The position numbers and the translations under genes were made by a program. Under the pieces are notes generated by a model that was given only the letters and a program-made list of their open reading frames with translations, had not been told where the DNA came from and did not search any database. 64,000 bases of DNA. Source: CAVYXZ01 sp965223835. GTDB taxonomy: Bacteria; Chloroflexota; Anaerolineae; Aggregatilineales; Phototrophicaceae. The stretch is taken from NCBI GenBank assembly GCA_965223835.1, contig OZ245023.1, forward strand, positions 372,001 through 436,000. Reading direction: 5' to 3'. Position 1 is the first letter of the stretch. Each line of letters starts with the position of its first letter. This document shows positions 16,641-23,699 of this stretch, one piece after another.

Positions 16641-17477
16641 TCACGCAATTTGATTTTGTACGATCTGCTTTTCATGCGCTTTCCACATGGCAAAGCCGAG
16701 AAGCAGGTAACTGGCACCAAACAGTCCCCGGAAGATTATCGCCGATGTGGTGGTGAAACCTTCGTTGCTAGCGTCAATTGGCAACATCTGATCAATCAAC
16801 ATGATGAAGCCCAAAACAGCCAGCAAGATCGGCGTGAAGCTAAGACGATTTAAGATGTCATTTCGCAACGAAATCAAACCCATGATGGCGATGCCAAACA
16901 GGAAGCTAAAAAAACCACCAAAAGTCAGCGGTGCCCACACTGAGTTTATCGGTTGAATATCCAGGAAAAGGGATATAACAGCGACGGTAGAGACCACCTG
17001 ACCGCCGATAGCCAATAGAGTCGCCAGCGCACTGAGCGGTCGGGATTGACGCGGCTGATGAAAGTTGAGGCCAATCAATCCCCAGATTAAAAAGGGTACA
17101 GGGACAATCGTCACTGCACAAGCCAGATTAGTATCCGCCCAGGTAAATCTAACCCTTGTTTCCAGGTAAGAAAATACAAGTATTGATCCAAATGCCCACA
17201 GACCGCCCCCTAGCGCGATTGCTGGTCCACTCCACCGGAATAATTTTTGTATTGGCATTTCAATCGTCTCCCGTTTATGTTCGGCCAGCGCTGATAACAG
17301 CACATCAAAACAGGTGAAAACCCACAATTCAAGCGCACCAGCTTTGCCATATTGTTTGAGCGCATCGCGCATCTGGTCACGAAAGGTCTGCCGCATCGTG
17401 TCACCAAAGCGCACCCTGAAGGGCATCGGGAAGCTGTACAGCAGCAAACCGTATAGCCAGTTTGAGAGTTTCAGCAT
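16641..17477 (-). CDS. PadR-linked membrane protein, paralogue 2 (middle)
   Basis: A 278-residue paralogue with the same prefix (FRVRFGDTMRQTFRD) followed by several membrane helices, including IGGQVVSTVAVISLFLDI and GGFFSFLFGIAIMGLISL. The start at 17477 has AGGAGG six bases upstream; extending to 17549 would add 24 residues without family support. Its 5' approximately 240 bases are nearly identical in DNA to paralogue 1, with about fifteen differences in 200 bases, while the membrane part is strongly diverged. The two paralogues probably sit in one PadR-controlled operon. No function can be assigned. Confidence 0.6.
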   Translation of the reverse strand: MLKLSNWLYGLLLYSFPMPFRVRFGDTMRQTFRDQMRDALKQYGKAGALELWVFTCFDVLLSALAEHKRETIEMPIQKLFRWSGPAIALGGGLWAFGSILVFSYLETRVRFTWADTNLACAVTIVPVPFLIWGLIGLNFHQPRQSRPLSALATLLAIGGQVVSTVAVISLFLDIQPINSVWAPLTFGGFFSFLFGIAIMGLISLRNDILNRLSFTPILLAVLGFIMLIDQMLPIDASNEGFTTTSAIIFRGLFGASYLLLGFAMWKAHEKQIVQNQIA

Positions 17478-17560
17478 CAACTTCCTCCTGCTCCCGTTGG
17501 TCTGGATCGCACAACTCACGAAACGGTTGATACGCTTGAAATCAATCACCCGTTTTGATC

Positions 17561-18373
17561 TCAGGCAAACTGATTTTGCACGACTTGCTTTTCATGTGCT
17601 TTCCACATGGCGAACCCCAGAAATAGCCAGCTCAGGGCATAGAACACACCAACCAGGGTTTGCGCAGTCGAGACTCTGATTCGTGTATAATCAATCTGCA
17701 ATAACAAGAAGAGAAATAGTGGCCCCAGGAAGGCGGGCAAAAGTGGGGCAAAACTGTAACCGGCGAGGGATTTATTTCTTAATGAGATGATGCCCATCCC
17801 CGCCAGACCGAGCCAGAAGCTGACGTAGCCACCGGCAAGCAGCACGCCTTCAATTTGTTCCCGGAACTCGATGGTAAAAAAGGATGCGAAAGTAGCCAGA
17901 TTATAGGCAGCAAGCCCACCGCAGGCCACCAGCATGACGACGATAGAATAGGGACGCGATTGGGTGGGCAATTGATAGTACAGTCCAATCAAGCCCCAGG
18001 CGATAAGAACCAGCGTCGTTAGAAATAGACTTATTGCAGCCACGTTGTCTTCTGTTCTGACATACATGAGCAGCAACAGCACACCGATACTCCAAGTTGC
18101 ACCACCCAGCGCGATTGCTGGCCCGCTCCACCGGAATAATTTTTGTATTGGCATTTCAATCATCTCCCGTTTATGTTCAGCCAGCGCTGATAACAGCACA
18201 TCAAAACAGGTGAAAACCCACAATTCAAGCGCACCAGCTTTGCCATATTGTTTGAGCGCGTCACGAATCTGGTCACGAAAGGTCTGCCGCATGGTGTCAC
18301 CAAAGCGCACCCTGAAGGGCATCGGGAAGCTGTACAACAATACGCTATATAGCCAGTTGGAGAGTTTCAGCAT
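17561..18373 (-). CDS. PadR-linked membrane protein, paralogue 1 (proximal)
   Basis: A 270-residue protein with the prefix FRVRFGDTMRQTFRDQIRDAL and five to six membrane segments (for example LFLTTLVLIAWGLIGLY and LLPAFLGPLFLFLLLQI). Its ATG overlaps the padR stop by one base (TGATG), so translation is coupled to the regulator. In many bacteria PadR regulators sit directly before membrane proteins or permeases they control and which export drugs or respond to envelope stress. That is family context, not evidence for this protein. No transporter signature beyond the prefix is visible. Confidence 0.6.
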   Translation of the reverse strand: MLKLSNWLYSVLLYSFPMPFRVRFGDTMRQTFRDQIRDALKQYGKAGALELWVFTCFDVLLSALAEHKREMIEMPIQKLFRWSGPAIALGGATWSIGVLLLLMYVRTEDNVAAISLFLTTLVLIAWGLIGLYYQLPTQSRPYSIVVMLVACGGLAAYNLATFASFFTIEFREQIEGVLLAGGYVSFWLGLAGMGIISLRNKSLAGYSFAPLLPAFLGPLFLFLLLQIDYTRIRVSTAQTLVGVFYALSWLFLGFAMWKAHEKQVVQNQFA

Positions 18374-18744
18374 CAGCTACCCCCCTGCTGTAACCCCGGA
18401 ATAAGTCGCTTACGGGATGCATGGCGCACCAGCGTCGCCAAACGTTCGGCTTCCGCCGTCAATACCTGCTGCCCGAAATCGGTCAATTGATAATAGCGCC
18501 GTCGCTCGTCGTCATTCGGGTCGGTACGTTCTTCCAGTTCCTCGACCAGCCCGCGATCAAGCAGGCGTTTTAAGGCCCCATACAGCGTGCCGGTTGCCAG
18601 ACGCACCTCGCCTTCTGTCCGTTCTTCTACTTCCTTGATAATGCCGTAGCCATGCCGTTCCTCATCGACCAAAGCCAGCATGATATGAAAAACTGCCGAC
18701 GATAGCGGGAGCAAGGACTCAGGTGTGGGATGTGTGTCTGTCAT
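18373..18744 (-). CDS. PadR-family transcriptional regulator
   Basis: A 123-residue winged-helix protein: LSSAVFHIMLALVDEERHGYGIIKEVEERT is the PadR N-terminal HTH. VRLATGTLYGALKRLLDRGLVEE holds the recognition helix, and DDERRRYYQLTDFGQQVL the wing. Short C-terminal helix as in subfamily-2 PadR dimers. It probably represses its own operon, which includes three membrane-protein paralogues. A TTGACA/TACTAT promoter and an ATACAT-n9-ATGTAT palindrome of PadR-operator form precede it. The inducing ligand is unknown. Confidence 0.92.
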   Translation of the reverse strand: MTDTHPTPESLLPLSSAVFHIMLALVDEERHGYGIIKEVEERTEGEVRLATGTLYGALKRLLDRGLVEELEERTDPNDDERRRYYQLTDFGQQVLTAEAERLATLVRHASRKRLIPGLQQGGS

Positions 18745-18779
18745 CAGTTATTCCTAATAAATAGCAAGATCAAATCAAA

Positions 18780-18800
18780 ATACATCGCCCAGTTATGTAT
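18780..18800. promoter_or_regulatory. Candidate PadR operator
   Basis: ATACAT (18780-18785) and ATGTAT (18795-18800) are perfect inverted arms with a 9-base spacer. The ACAT...ATGT core matches the form of known PadR boxes. It lies in the padR leader, downstream of the promoter. Confidence 0.5.
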
Positions 18801-18826
18801 CGCATGACGACGCATAGTATAGCAAC

Positions 18827-18855
18827 ATAGTAGTGGATAATCTAGTATTTGTCAA
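18827..18855 (-). promoter_or_regulatory. padR operon promoter
   Basis: Reading the minus strand, a consensus TTGACA (18855-18850) and TACTAT (18832-18827) are spaced by exactly 17 bases. A second possible -10, TGCTATACT, follows at 18824-18816. Confidence 0.6.
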
Positions 18856-18866
18856 ATTAAACGCTT

Positions 18867-18995
18867 ATGTGGCAAAAACTGGATAATCACACCGAGGGGT
18901 ATCACCTGCGGACCGCTGGTATTCAGATTCTGCACGGTCTGCAAGCGCAAGAAGCCAGCAATCGTACCGGCCAGCAAGTGCGAATCGTCGATTGA
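18867..18995 (+). CDS. Possible small protein, 42 codons
   Basis: An ATG-initiated frame (MWQKLDNHTEGYHLRTAG...) ends at 18995 in the gap between padR and the S10 peptidase gene. It has no Shine-Dalgarno and no recognisable family. Its codon use looks like that of neighbouring genes, so it may be a gene remnant. Low confidence. Confidence 0.2.
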   Translation: MWQKLDNHTEGYHLRTAGIQILHGLQAQEASNRTGQQVRIVD

Positions 18996-19081
18996 ATATT
19001 ATTGGGTAGACCATCACTGGAATGCGCCTCACAACCGCGCTATAGTTGGGCGGATACTGGATGACATGAGAAAGCTGCACG

Positions 19082-20551
19082 ATGAGCGACGAAAAACAAC
19101 CCAATGCAGACAAAACAGCCGCCGCCAAACCGGAGGAAACGCCCGAAGTCCCGCCAGTGGAAACACAGCATGAATTGACCATCGGCGATCAGACGCTGCA
19201 CTATACGGCGACCACCGGCATGATGCCCCTGAAAAACACAGAATCCGGCGAGACCGAGGGCAACATCTTTTTCGTCGCCTATACGCTGGATGATGTGGCA
19301 GATCAAGCCGACCGTCCGCTGGTGTTCGCCTTCAATGGCGGGCCGGGGTCGGGATCGGTATGGCTGCACCTGGGGGCATTGGGACCGCAGCGCGTCAAAA
19401 TGCAGGACGCAGGCTGGATGCCACCACCACCCTATCGCCTGGTGCCCAACGAACACACCTGGCTCGATCAAGCTGATCTGGTGTTTATCGACCCGGTGGG
19501 CACGGGTTACAGTCGCGCTACCAAGAGCGATCATAATCAGAAATTTTGGAGCCTGGATGGTGATCTCCAGACCGTTGGCGAGTTCATTCGCCTCTATCTA
19601 ACGCGTTACAATCGCTGGGCGTCACCGCTGTTCCTGGCGGGCGAGAGCTATGGCACGACCCGCGCCGCAGGCTTAGCCGGGCATCTGGTGGATAAGGGCA
19701 TCGGCCTCAACGGTATCATGCTGATCTCGACCATACTGAATTTCCAGACCGTTCAGTTTGTGCGTGGCAACGACCTGCCCTATGCGCTATATGTGCCGAC
19801 GTATACCGCCACCGCCTGGTATCACAGGCTGCTGCCCGCCGATTTGCAGAATCAATCGCTCCCTGACCTGCTGGCAGCGGTCGAGCAGTGGGCCGAAACC
19901 GATTATCAGACGGCGTTGATGAAAGGCGACCGGTTGGCAGGTGATGAACGCCAAACCATCGTCAAGCAACTGGCGCGGTACACCGGCTTGAGTGAGCATT
20001 ACATTGAGCAGTCCAATTTACGCATCGAGATCATGCACTTCTGCAAAGAGTTGCTGCGCGAACAGCAACGCACGGTCGGTCGCCTCGATAGTCGCTTCAA
20101 GGGCCGCGACGCGCTGGGCACGTCCGAATACCCTGATTTCGACCCCTCATTGGTCGCCATCATGCCACCGTATACGTCAATGATGAATCATTATGCCCGG
20201 ACGGAACTCGGCTACGAAACCGACGCCGAGTATCATGCACTCAGCTTTGAGGTCAACGAGAAGTGGGAATATAAACGCGGCGAGTTCCCCGATACCAGCG
20301 AAGCGTTGCGCAGCGCCTTTGCCAAGAATCCGTACATGAAGTTGTTCGTCGGCCAGGGCTACTATGATCTGGCGACGGTCCATTTCGCCGCGCAGTATAC
20401 GCTCGAACACATGGACATCAGCCCTGACCTGCGCGACAACATCCAAATGCACTATTATGAGGCCGGGCATATGTTCTACTTGGATGTGAACTCGCTGGCG
20501 AAGCTCAAGCAGGATGTCGCCGGGTTTATGGCGGGGGCACTGGGAGACTAA
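19082..20551 (+). CDS. Peptidase S10 family (serine carboxypeptidase-like)
   Basis: A 489-residue alpha/beta-hydrolase of family S10. Visible landmarks are PLVFAFNGGPGSGSVWLHLG (oxyanion loop), DQADLVFIDPVGTGYS, and FLAGESYGTTRAAGLAGHL with the nucleophile Ser in GESYG; near the end, VGQGYYDLATVHFAAQY and YEAGHMFYLD hold the expected Asp and His. The protein begins with an acidic, Pro/Ala-rich stretch and no classical signal peptide, so location is unclear. Bacterial S10 members trim C-terminal residues of peptides at acidic pH. The stop is 2 bases before the hemB ATG, implying one transcript with hemB. Confidence 0.85.
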   Translation: MSDEKQPNADKTAAAKPEETPEVPPVETQHELTIGDQTLHYTATTGMMPLKNTESGETEGNIFFVAYTLDDVADQADRPLVFAFNGGPGSGSVWLHLGALGPQRVKMQDAGWMPPPPYRLVPNEHTWLDQADLVFIDPVGTGYSRATKSDHNQKFWSLDGDLQTVGEFIRLYLTRYNRWASPLFLAGESYGTTRAAGLAGHLVDKGIGLNGIMLISTILNFQTVQFVRGNDLPYALYVPTYTATAWYHRLLPADLQNQSLPDLLAAVEQWAETDYQTALMKGDRLAGDERQTIVKQLARYTGLSEHYIEQSNLRIEIMHFCKELLREQQRTVGRLDSRFKGRDALGTSEYPDFDPSLVAIMPPYTSMMNHYARTELGYETDAEYHALSFEVNEKWEYKRGEFPDTSEALRSAFAKNPYMKLFVGQGYYDLATVHFAAQYTLEHMDISPDLRDNIQMHYYEAGHMFYLDVNSLAKLKQDVAGFMAGALGD

Positions 20552-20553
20552 CC

Positions 20554-21576
20554 ATGACCAACCTCGCCAACTTCCCCATCCAACGTCCGCGCCGACTGCG
20601 CCGGAGTGCATTGCTGCGGGAGATGGTGCGCGAGACGACGCTCTCCCCGGTGGACTTCATTTATCCGCTGTTCGTGCGCTATGGCGAGAATGTTAAACAG
20701 CCGATTAGCTCCATGCCCGGTCAGTTTCAGCTGACGGTCGATCACCTGGCAGCGGAAGCGCAAGAAATCGCGGCGCTGGGGATTCCGGCGGTGATATTAT
20801 TCGGCATCCCGCAAACGAAAGATACGCATGGCAGCGAAAACTATAACCCGGATGGCATCGTCCCACAGGCGATTCGAGCCATTAAAGATGCCGTGCCAGA
20901 ACTCATCGTTATTTCGGATATGTGTTTCTGTGAGTATACCGATCATGGGCATTGCGGGATTATCAACTTGCCGGATGATGACCATTACACGCGCGGCCTG
21001 CCGGAAGGTTATTTACTTAATGATCCGACACTGGAATTACTGGGGCGCGCATCGGTGGTTCATGCCGAGGCGGGAGCCGACATCGTTGCGCCATCGGGGA
21101 TGATGGATGGTATGGTCGGGGCGATTCGCAGCGCCCTCGATGCCAATAGTCAGCAGCAGGTGGTCATTATGAGTTATGCGGCCAAGTATGCCAGCGGCTT
21201 TTACGGCCCGTTTCGCGAAGCGGCGGAAAGCCCGCCATCATTTGGTGATCGCAGCGAATATCAGATGGACCCGGCCAATAAACGCGAAGCCCTTAAAGAG
21301 GTGGCGTTAGATGTGGCCGAAGGCGCTGACATCCTCATGGTGAAACCAGCCCTGCCCTATCTCGATATTCTCAGTGCCCTGCGCGAGTCCTACCATCTGC
21401 CGACCGCCGCCTATCAGGTCAGCGGGGAATACGCCATGATTCATGCTGCCGCCGCCAACGGCTGGATTGACCTGGAACGCGTCGCCCTGGAAAGCCTGAC
21501 GAGTATCAAACGTGCCGGTGCCGACTTGATCCTGACGTATTTTGCGAAAGACGCCGTGCGCTGGCTGGGTCATTAA
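20554..21576 (+). CDS. hemB: Porphobilinogen synthase (5-aminolevulinate dehydratase)
   Basis: Condenses two 5-aminolevulinates to porphobilinogen, linking HemL to HemC. The 340-residue sequence has RRLRRSALLREMVRETTL at the start, the zinc site DMCFCEYTDHGHCG (Cys124, Cys126, Cys134), SYAAKYASGFYGPFREA with Lys211, and DILMVKPALPYLD with the Schiff-base Lys264. Three active-site cysteines indicate the zinc-dependent type. It is separated from the main hem cluster by 6 kb and follows the S10 gene by 2 bases. It overlaps the next, convergent gene by four bases. Confidence 0.96.
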   Translation: MTNLANFPIQRPRRLRRSALLREMVRETTLSPVDFIYPLFVRYGENVKQPISSMPGQFQLTVDHLAAEAQEIAALGIPAVILFGIPQTKDTHGSENYNPDGIVPQAIRAIKDAVPELIVISDMCFCEYTDHGHCGIINLPDDDHYTRGLPEGYLLNDPTLELLGRASVVHAEAGADIVAPSGMMDGMVGAIRSALDANSQQQVVIMSYAAKYASGFYGPFREAAESPPSFGDRSEYQMDPANKREALKEVALDVAEGADILMVKPALPYLDILSALRESYHLPTAAYQVSGEYAMIHAAAANGWIDLERVALESLTSIKRAGADLILTYFAKDAVRWLGH

Positions 21577-21860
21577 CGATACTGGTTCAGTACAATCGGC
21601 ACGCCGCCGGTGGTCGTTATGCGTACCGCGCCCTGACGCGGATCAACCAGTGTGGCCTGACCGCGTTTCATGATGACTTCATGCCCGAGGTGTGTGACCC
21701 GGGCTTCGCCGATCACCAGCTCAATGCGCCGAATGCAGCGCGGCAGTGTGTAGGTTTTGCCGGGTTCGACAACGACCTGTGCCATGTCGGGTATGTCGTC
21801 TTCAAACAACACGTTTTCAATAAATTGTACAAATCGATTTTGCGAAACAGTTTGACTCAT
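21573..21860 (-). CDS. Small beta-strand protein, DUF2917-like
   Basis: A 95-residue protein from the ATG at 21860, which has AGGG 8 bases upstream. After a short helical start (NRFVQFIENVLF), the sequence is a run of short strands: YTLPRCIRRIELVIGEARVTHLG, HEVIMKRGQATLVD, VRITTTGGVPIVL. That is compatible with a small cupin-like or DUF2917-type barrel. No catalytic residues are obvious. A longer frame to 21902 lacks a convincing ribosome site. Function is unknown. It is convergent with hemB and has a long (about 120-base) leader from a TATAAT promoter. Confidence 0.5.
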   Translation of the reverse strand: MSQTVSQNRFVQFIENVLFEDDIPDMAQVVVEPGKTYTLPRCIRRIELVIGEARVTHLGHEVIMKRGQATLVDPRQGAVRITTTGGVPIVLNQYR

Positions 21861-21988
21861 CACTATTGCCCTAAAAATCCCTTTGTACATAGAATAGGCC
21901 AAACGCGACGCTTTGTCCCCACCCCTAGAGGTAGTAAAAGGGATAGTGAAGTACCCGAATGGGCTACTCTTTAGTATTCAACCAGATC

Positions 21989-22017
21989 ATTATAGTTCAT
22001 AAAGGGTCATACGTAAA
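21989..22017 (-). promoter_or_regulatory. Promoter of the small beta-strand protein gene
   Basis: On the minus strand TTTACG (22017-22012) and a consensus TATAAT (21994-21989) are 17 bases apart. The leader to the ATG at 21860 would be about 120 bases. Confidence 0.45.
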
Positions 22018-22074
22018 GCATCATCCAGGCCAATTGCCCATATAGTCATTTTTTACAGGATTTTTACGACCGGC

Positions 22075-22105
22075 AAAAAAACACGACCGCGTAAGCAGCC
22101 GTGTT
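22075..22105 (-). terminator. Rho-independent terminator of the beta-propeller gene
   Basis: On the minus strand AACACGGC pairs with GTCGTGTT (8-bp stem with one G-U), followed immediately by a run of T. It lies 53 bases after the stop of the gene at 22158-23111. Confidence 0.75.
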
Positions 22106-22157
22106 CAATTTGCATCAAAATACATGTCGATAGCTGGCAGATTCTACCCGGAACGTG

Positions 22158-23111
22158 TTATACCTTCGCCAGTACGAAGTAGTGACCCGGATTCCAGCTC
22201 TGGCAGACGAGATAGAGTTGACCATTGTGCTGGTGAAAAACGACGTTATGCAGATGCTGAATGCCCTCAATGCCCAATTCTTCCTGGGGCCGAATCGTCG
22301 AGAGCACTTCATAGGTTGCAGCATCCAGAATATAAATCGGGGCTGGACGATTCTCAACCGGGTCGCGCAGGCTGCCAATGACTGCATAACCGTGACCCTG
22401 ATATTCAGTGAAATGAATACCACAGGGCCAAGACCCCGGCGGCAGTTTATGCGATGCGGCAAACGCTCCATCCATGCTGTGTAATTGTAGCCGGGCGCTG
22501 GGACGGTCGGCGATGACCAGGTGATCGTGGGAATGCGTAAGGTTGATGCCATGCGCGGTGGCGAATTTACCGTCTTCGGTGGCATCTTCGGTCTTGCCGC
22601 CAAAAATGCTGGTCCACTGTTTGGTAGTCACGTCGGCAGTTGAGATATAATTCGCACCATAGCCATCGGCGACGTACAGTTGATCGTCCACCAGCACCGT
22701 ATCCGTCGGCTTATAGGGCACATCCGCCGCTTGATATTCAGCAAATTCAGGCCGTGATAACACGAAGTCGAGCGTCCCATCCAATGTAATTACAGCTACT
22801 TTTTCATCATTGTTGGCGGCCAGAATCAAGCGCCAGCCATCGGCAAACTCGCCGAGTTTGGTGCTGTGGAAATTCATCGGGCGCAAATCGTCCGACAGCG
22901 CAATTAAATCTTGCTGTCCCAGGTCGGAATCAATGCGCAGAATGCCCTTTTCCGGCATCCCATAATACAATTGCCCATAGCCGTCGCGTTGATCGACGGT
23001 GAACGTCCCATGCAGGTTGACTTCGGCATCGCGCACCCCCGCTGGCAGATTATACAGGTCCGGGCGATGCTCAAACACAAAATTATTCTGTCCACTGCGT
23101 AATTCGCTCAT
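22158..23111 (-). CDS. NHL-type six-bladed beta-propeller protein
   Basis: A 317-residue protein starting at the ATG at 23111, with GGGAG upstream. The sequence has repeated beta-blade segments with LYVADGYGANYIS, HDHLVIADRPSARLQL, GYAVIGSLRD and YILDAATYEVLSTI, like NHL-repeat or peptidyl-hydroxyglycine-lyase-type propellers. A HGINLTHSHDHLVIAD stretch offers His and Asp residues at the pore side that could bind metal. No signal peptide starts the chosen frame. It may be a lyase- or lactonase-like enzyme or a binding propeller; the sequence does not decide. It is transcribed alone and closed by a strong terminator. Confidence 0.65.
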   Translation of the reverse strand: MSELRSGQNNFVFEHRPDLYNLPAGVRDAEVNLHGTFTVDQRDGYGQLYYGMPEKGILRIDSDLGQQDLIALSDDLRPMNFHSTKLGEFADGWRLILAANNDEKVAVITLDGTLDFVLSRPEFAEYQAADVPYKPTDTVLVDDQLYVADGYGANYISTADVTTKQWTSIFGGKTEDATEDGKFATAHGINLTHSHDHLVIADRPSARLQLHSMDGAFAASHKLPPGSWPCGIHFTEYQGHGYAVIGSLRDPVENRPAPIYILDAATYEVLSTIRPQEELGIEGIQHLHNVVFHQHNGQLYLVCQSWNPGHYFVLAKV

Positions 23112-23167
23112 AAAATTTCTCCCAGTTGAGTAGCTTTGAAGCAAGTATAACCATTGTCCGGTGGATT

Positions 23168-23191
23168 GGCATGGGATGCAAATGCCATGCC
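23168..23191. repeat. Hairpin upstream of the beta-propeller gene
   Basis: GGCATGG (23168-23174) and CCATGCC (23185-23191) form a perfect 7-bp stem with a 10-base loop in the gap before the propeller gene. It may be an operator or a 3' hairpin of the next gene upstream. Confidence 0.35.
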
Positions 23192-23268
23192 TGCGTGTCA
23201 TCAATCAGATCGAGCATGACAACAGTCCCCGACTACTTGAGTCAGGGACTTGCTTGATGAATGGATGG

Positions 23269-23484
23269 CTATGCGGGTGGCTTCGTTGGCTCCGGTGTCG
23301 GTTGTGGCACGGGAGTCGACGGACTGGTTATGCTATCCAAAATGACCCATTTGTCATGACCGGCATCTGTCGCCTCGCCTTTCACACCTTCCAGGCGGAT
23401 GTTCGCCGACGCGGTGAGGCTGCTGAGTGCCAGCACAACGAGCAAAGCTACGATGATGACTTGCTGCTTCATTTTACGCTTCAT
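23269..23484 (-). CDS. Short secreted protein with Hcp-like N-terminus
   Basis: A 71-residue protein: signal peptide (KQQVIIVALLVVLALSSLTASA), then IRLEGVKGEATDAGHDKWV, then a Thr/Pro tail. The middle part resembles the first strand and loop of the Hcp (type VI tube) fold, where proteins begin with a LKIDGIKGES-like strand followed by H-K/D-W. Secreted Hcp-fold proteins occur in Chloroflexota, but this one stops after about 25 residues of the fold, so it is either truncated or has reused the motif. AGAGAGGG lies upstream of the ATG. It is downstream of the large S8 peptidase gene, beyond its terminator. Confidence 0.55.
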   Translation of the reverse strand: MKRKMKQQVIIVALLVVLALSSLTASANIRLEGVKGEATDAGHDKWVILDSITSPSTPVPQPTPEPTKPPA

Positions 23485-23508
23485 AGTTTTTCCCTCTCTG
23501 AAGGTAGG

Positions 23509-23522
23509 TTGACAATTGCCAA
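23509..23522. promoter_or_regulatory. CAATTG-centred imperfect palindrome
   Basis: TTGACAATTGCCAA is a near-perfect 14-bp palindrome 25 bases upstream of the short secreted protein gene. It could be an operator; no regulator is assigned. Confidence 0.3.
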
Positions 23523-23646
23523 CGAGTGTAAAGTACCGAGCGGGTAAATCTTGCCACCCGGCGCGGGGGGACTTGTGGGGGGTAGATAGACGCCAGCAGG
23601 GGATTATTGGGTACTAATCCCGCTAATCTTTCTAATCCTATGCAAT

Positions 23647-23676
23647 AAAAAAACCGGGAACCTGTATGGCTCCCGG
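23647..23676 (-). terminator. Rho-independent terminator of the large S8 peptidase gene
   Basis: CCGGGA and TCCCGG form a GC-rich stem (23654-23676) followed on the minus strand by seven T. It lies 24 bases after the stop codon at 23700. Confidence 0.85.
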
Positions 23677-23699
23677 CTTGAAATTGCTGCTGAAGGACT

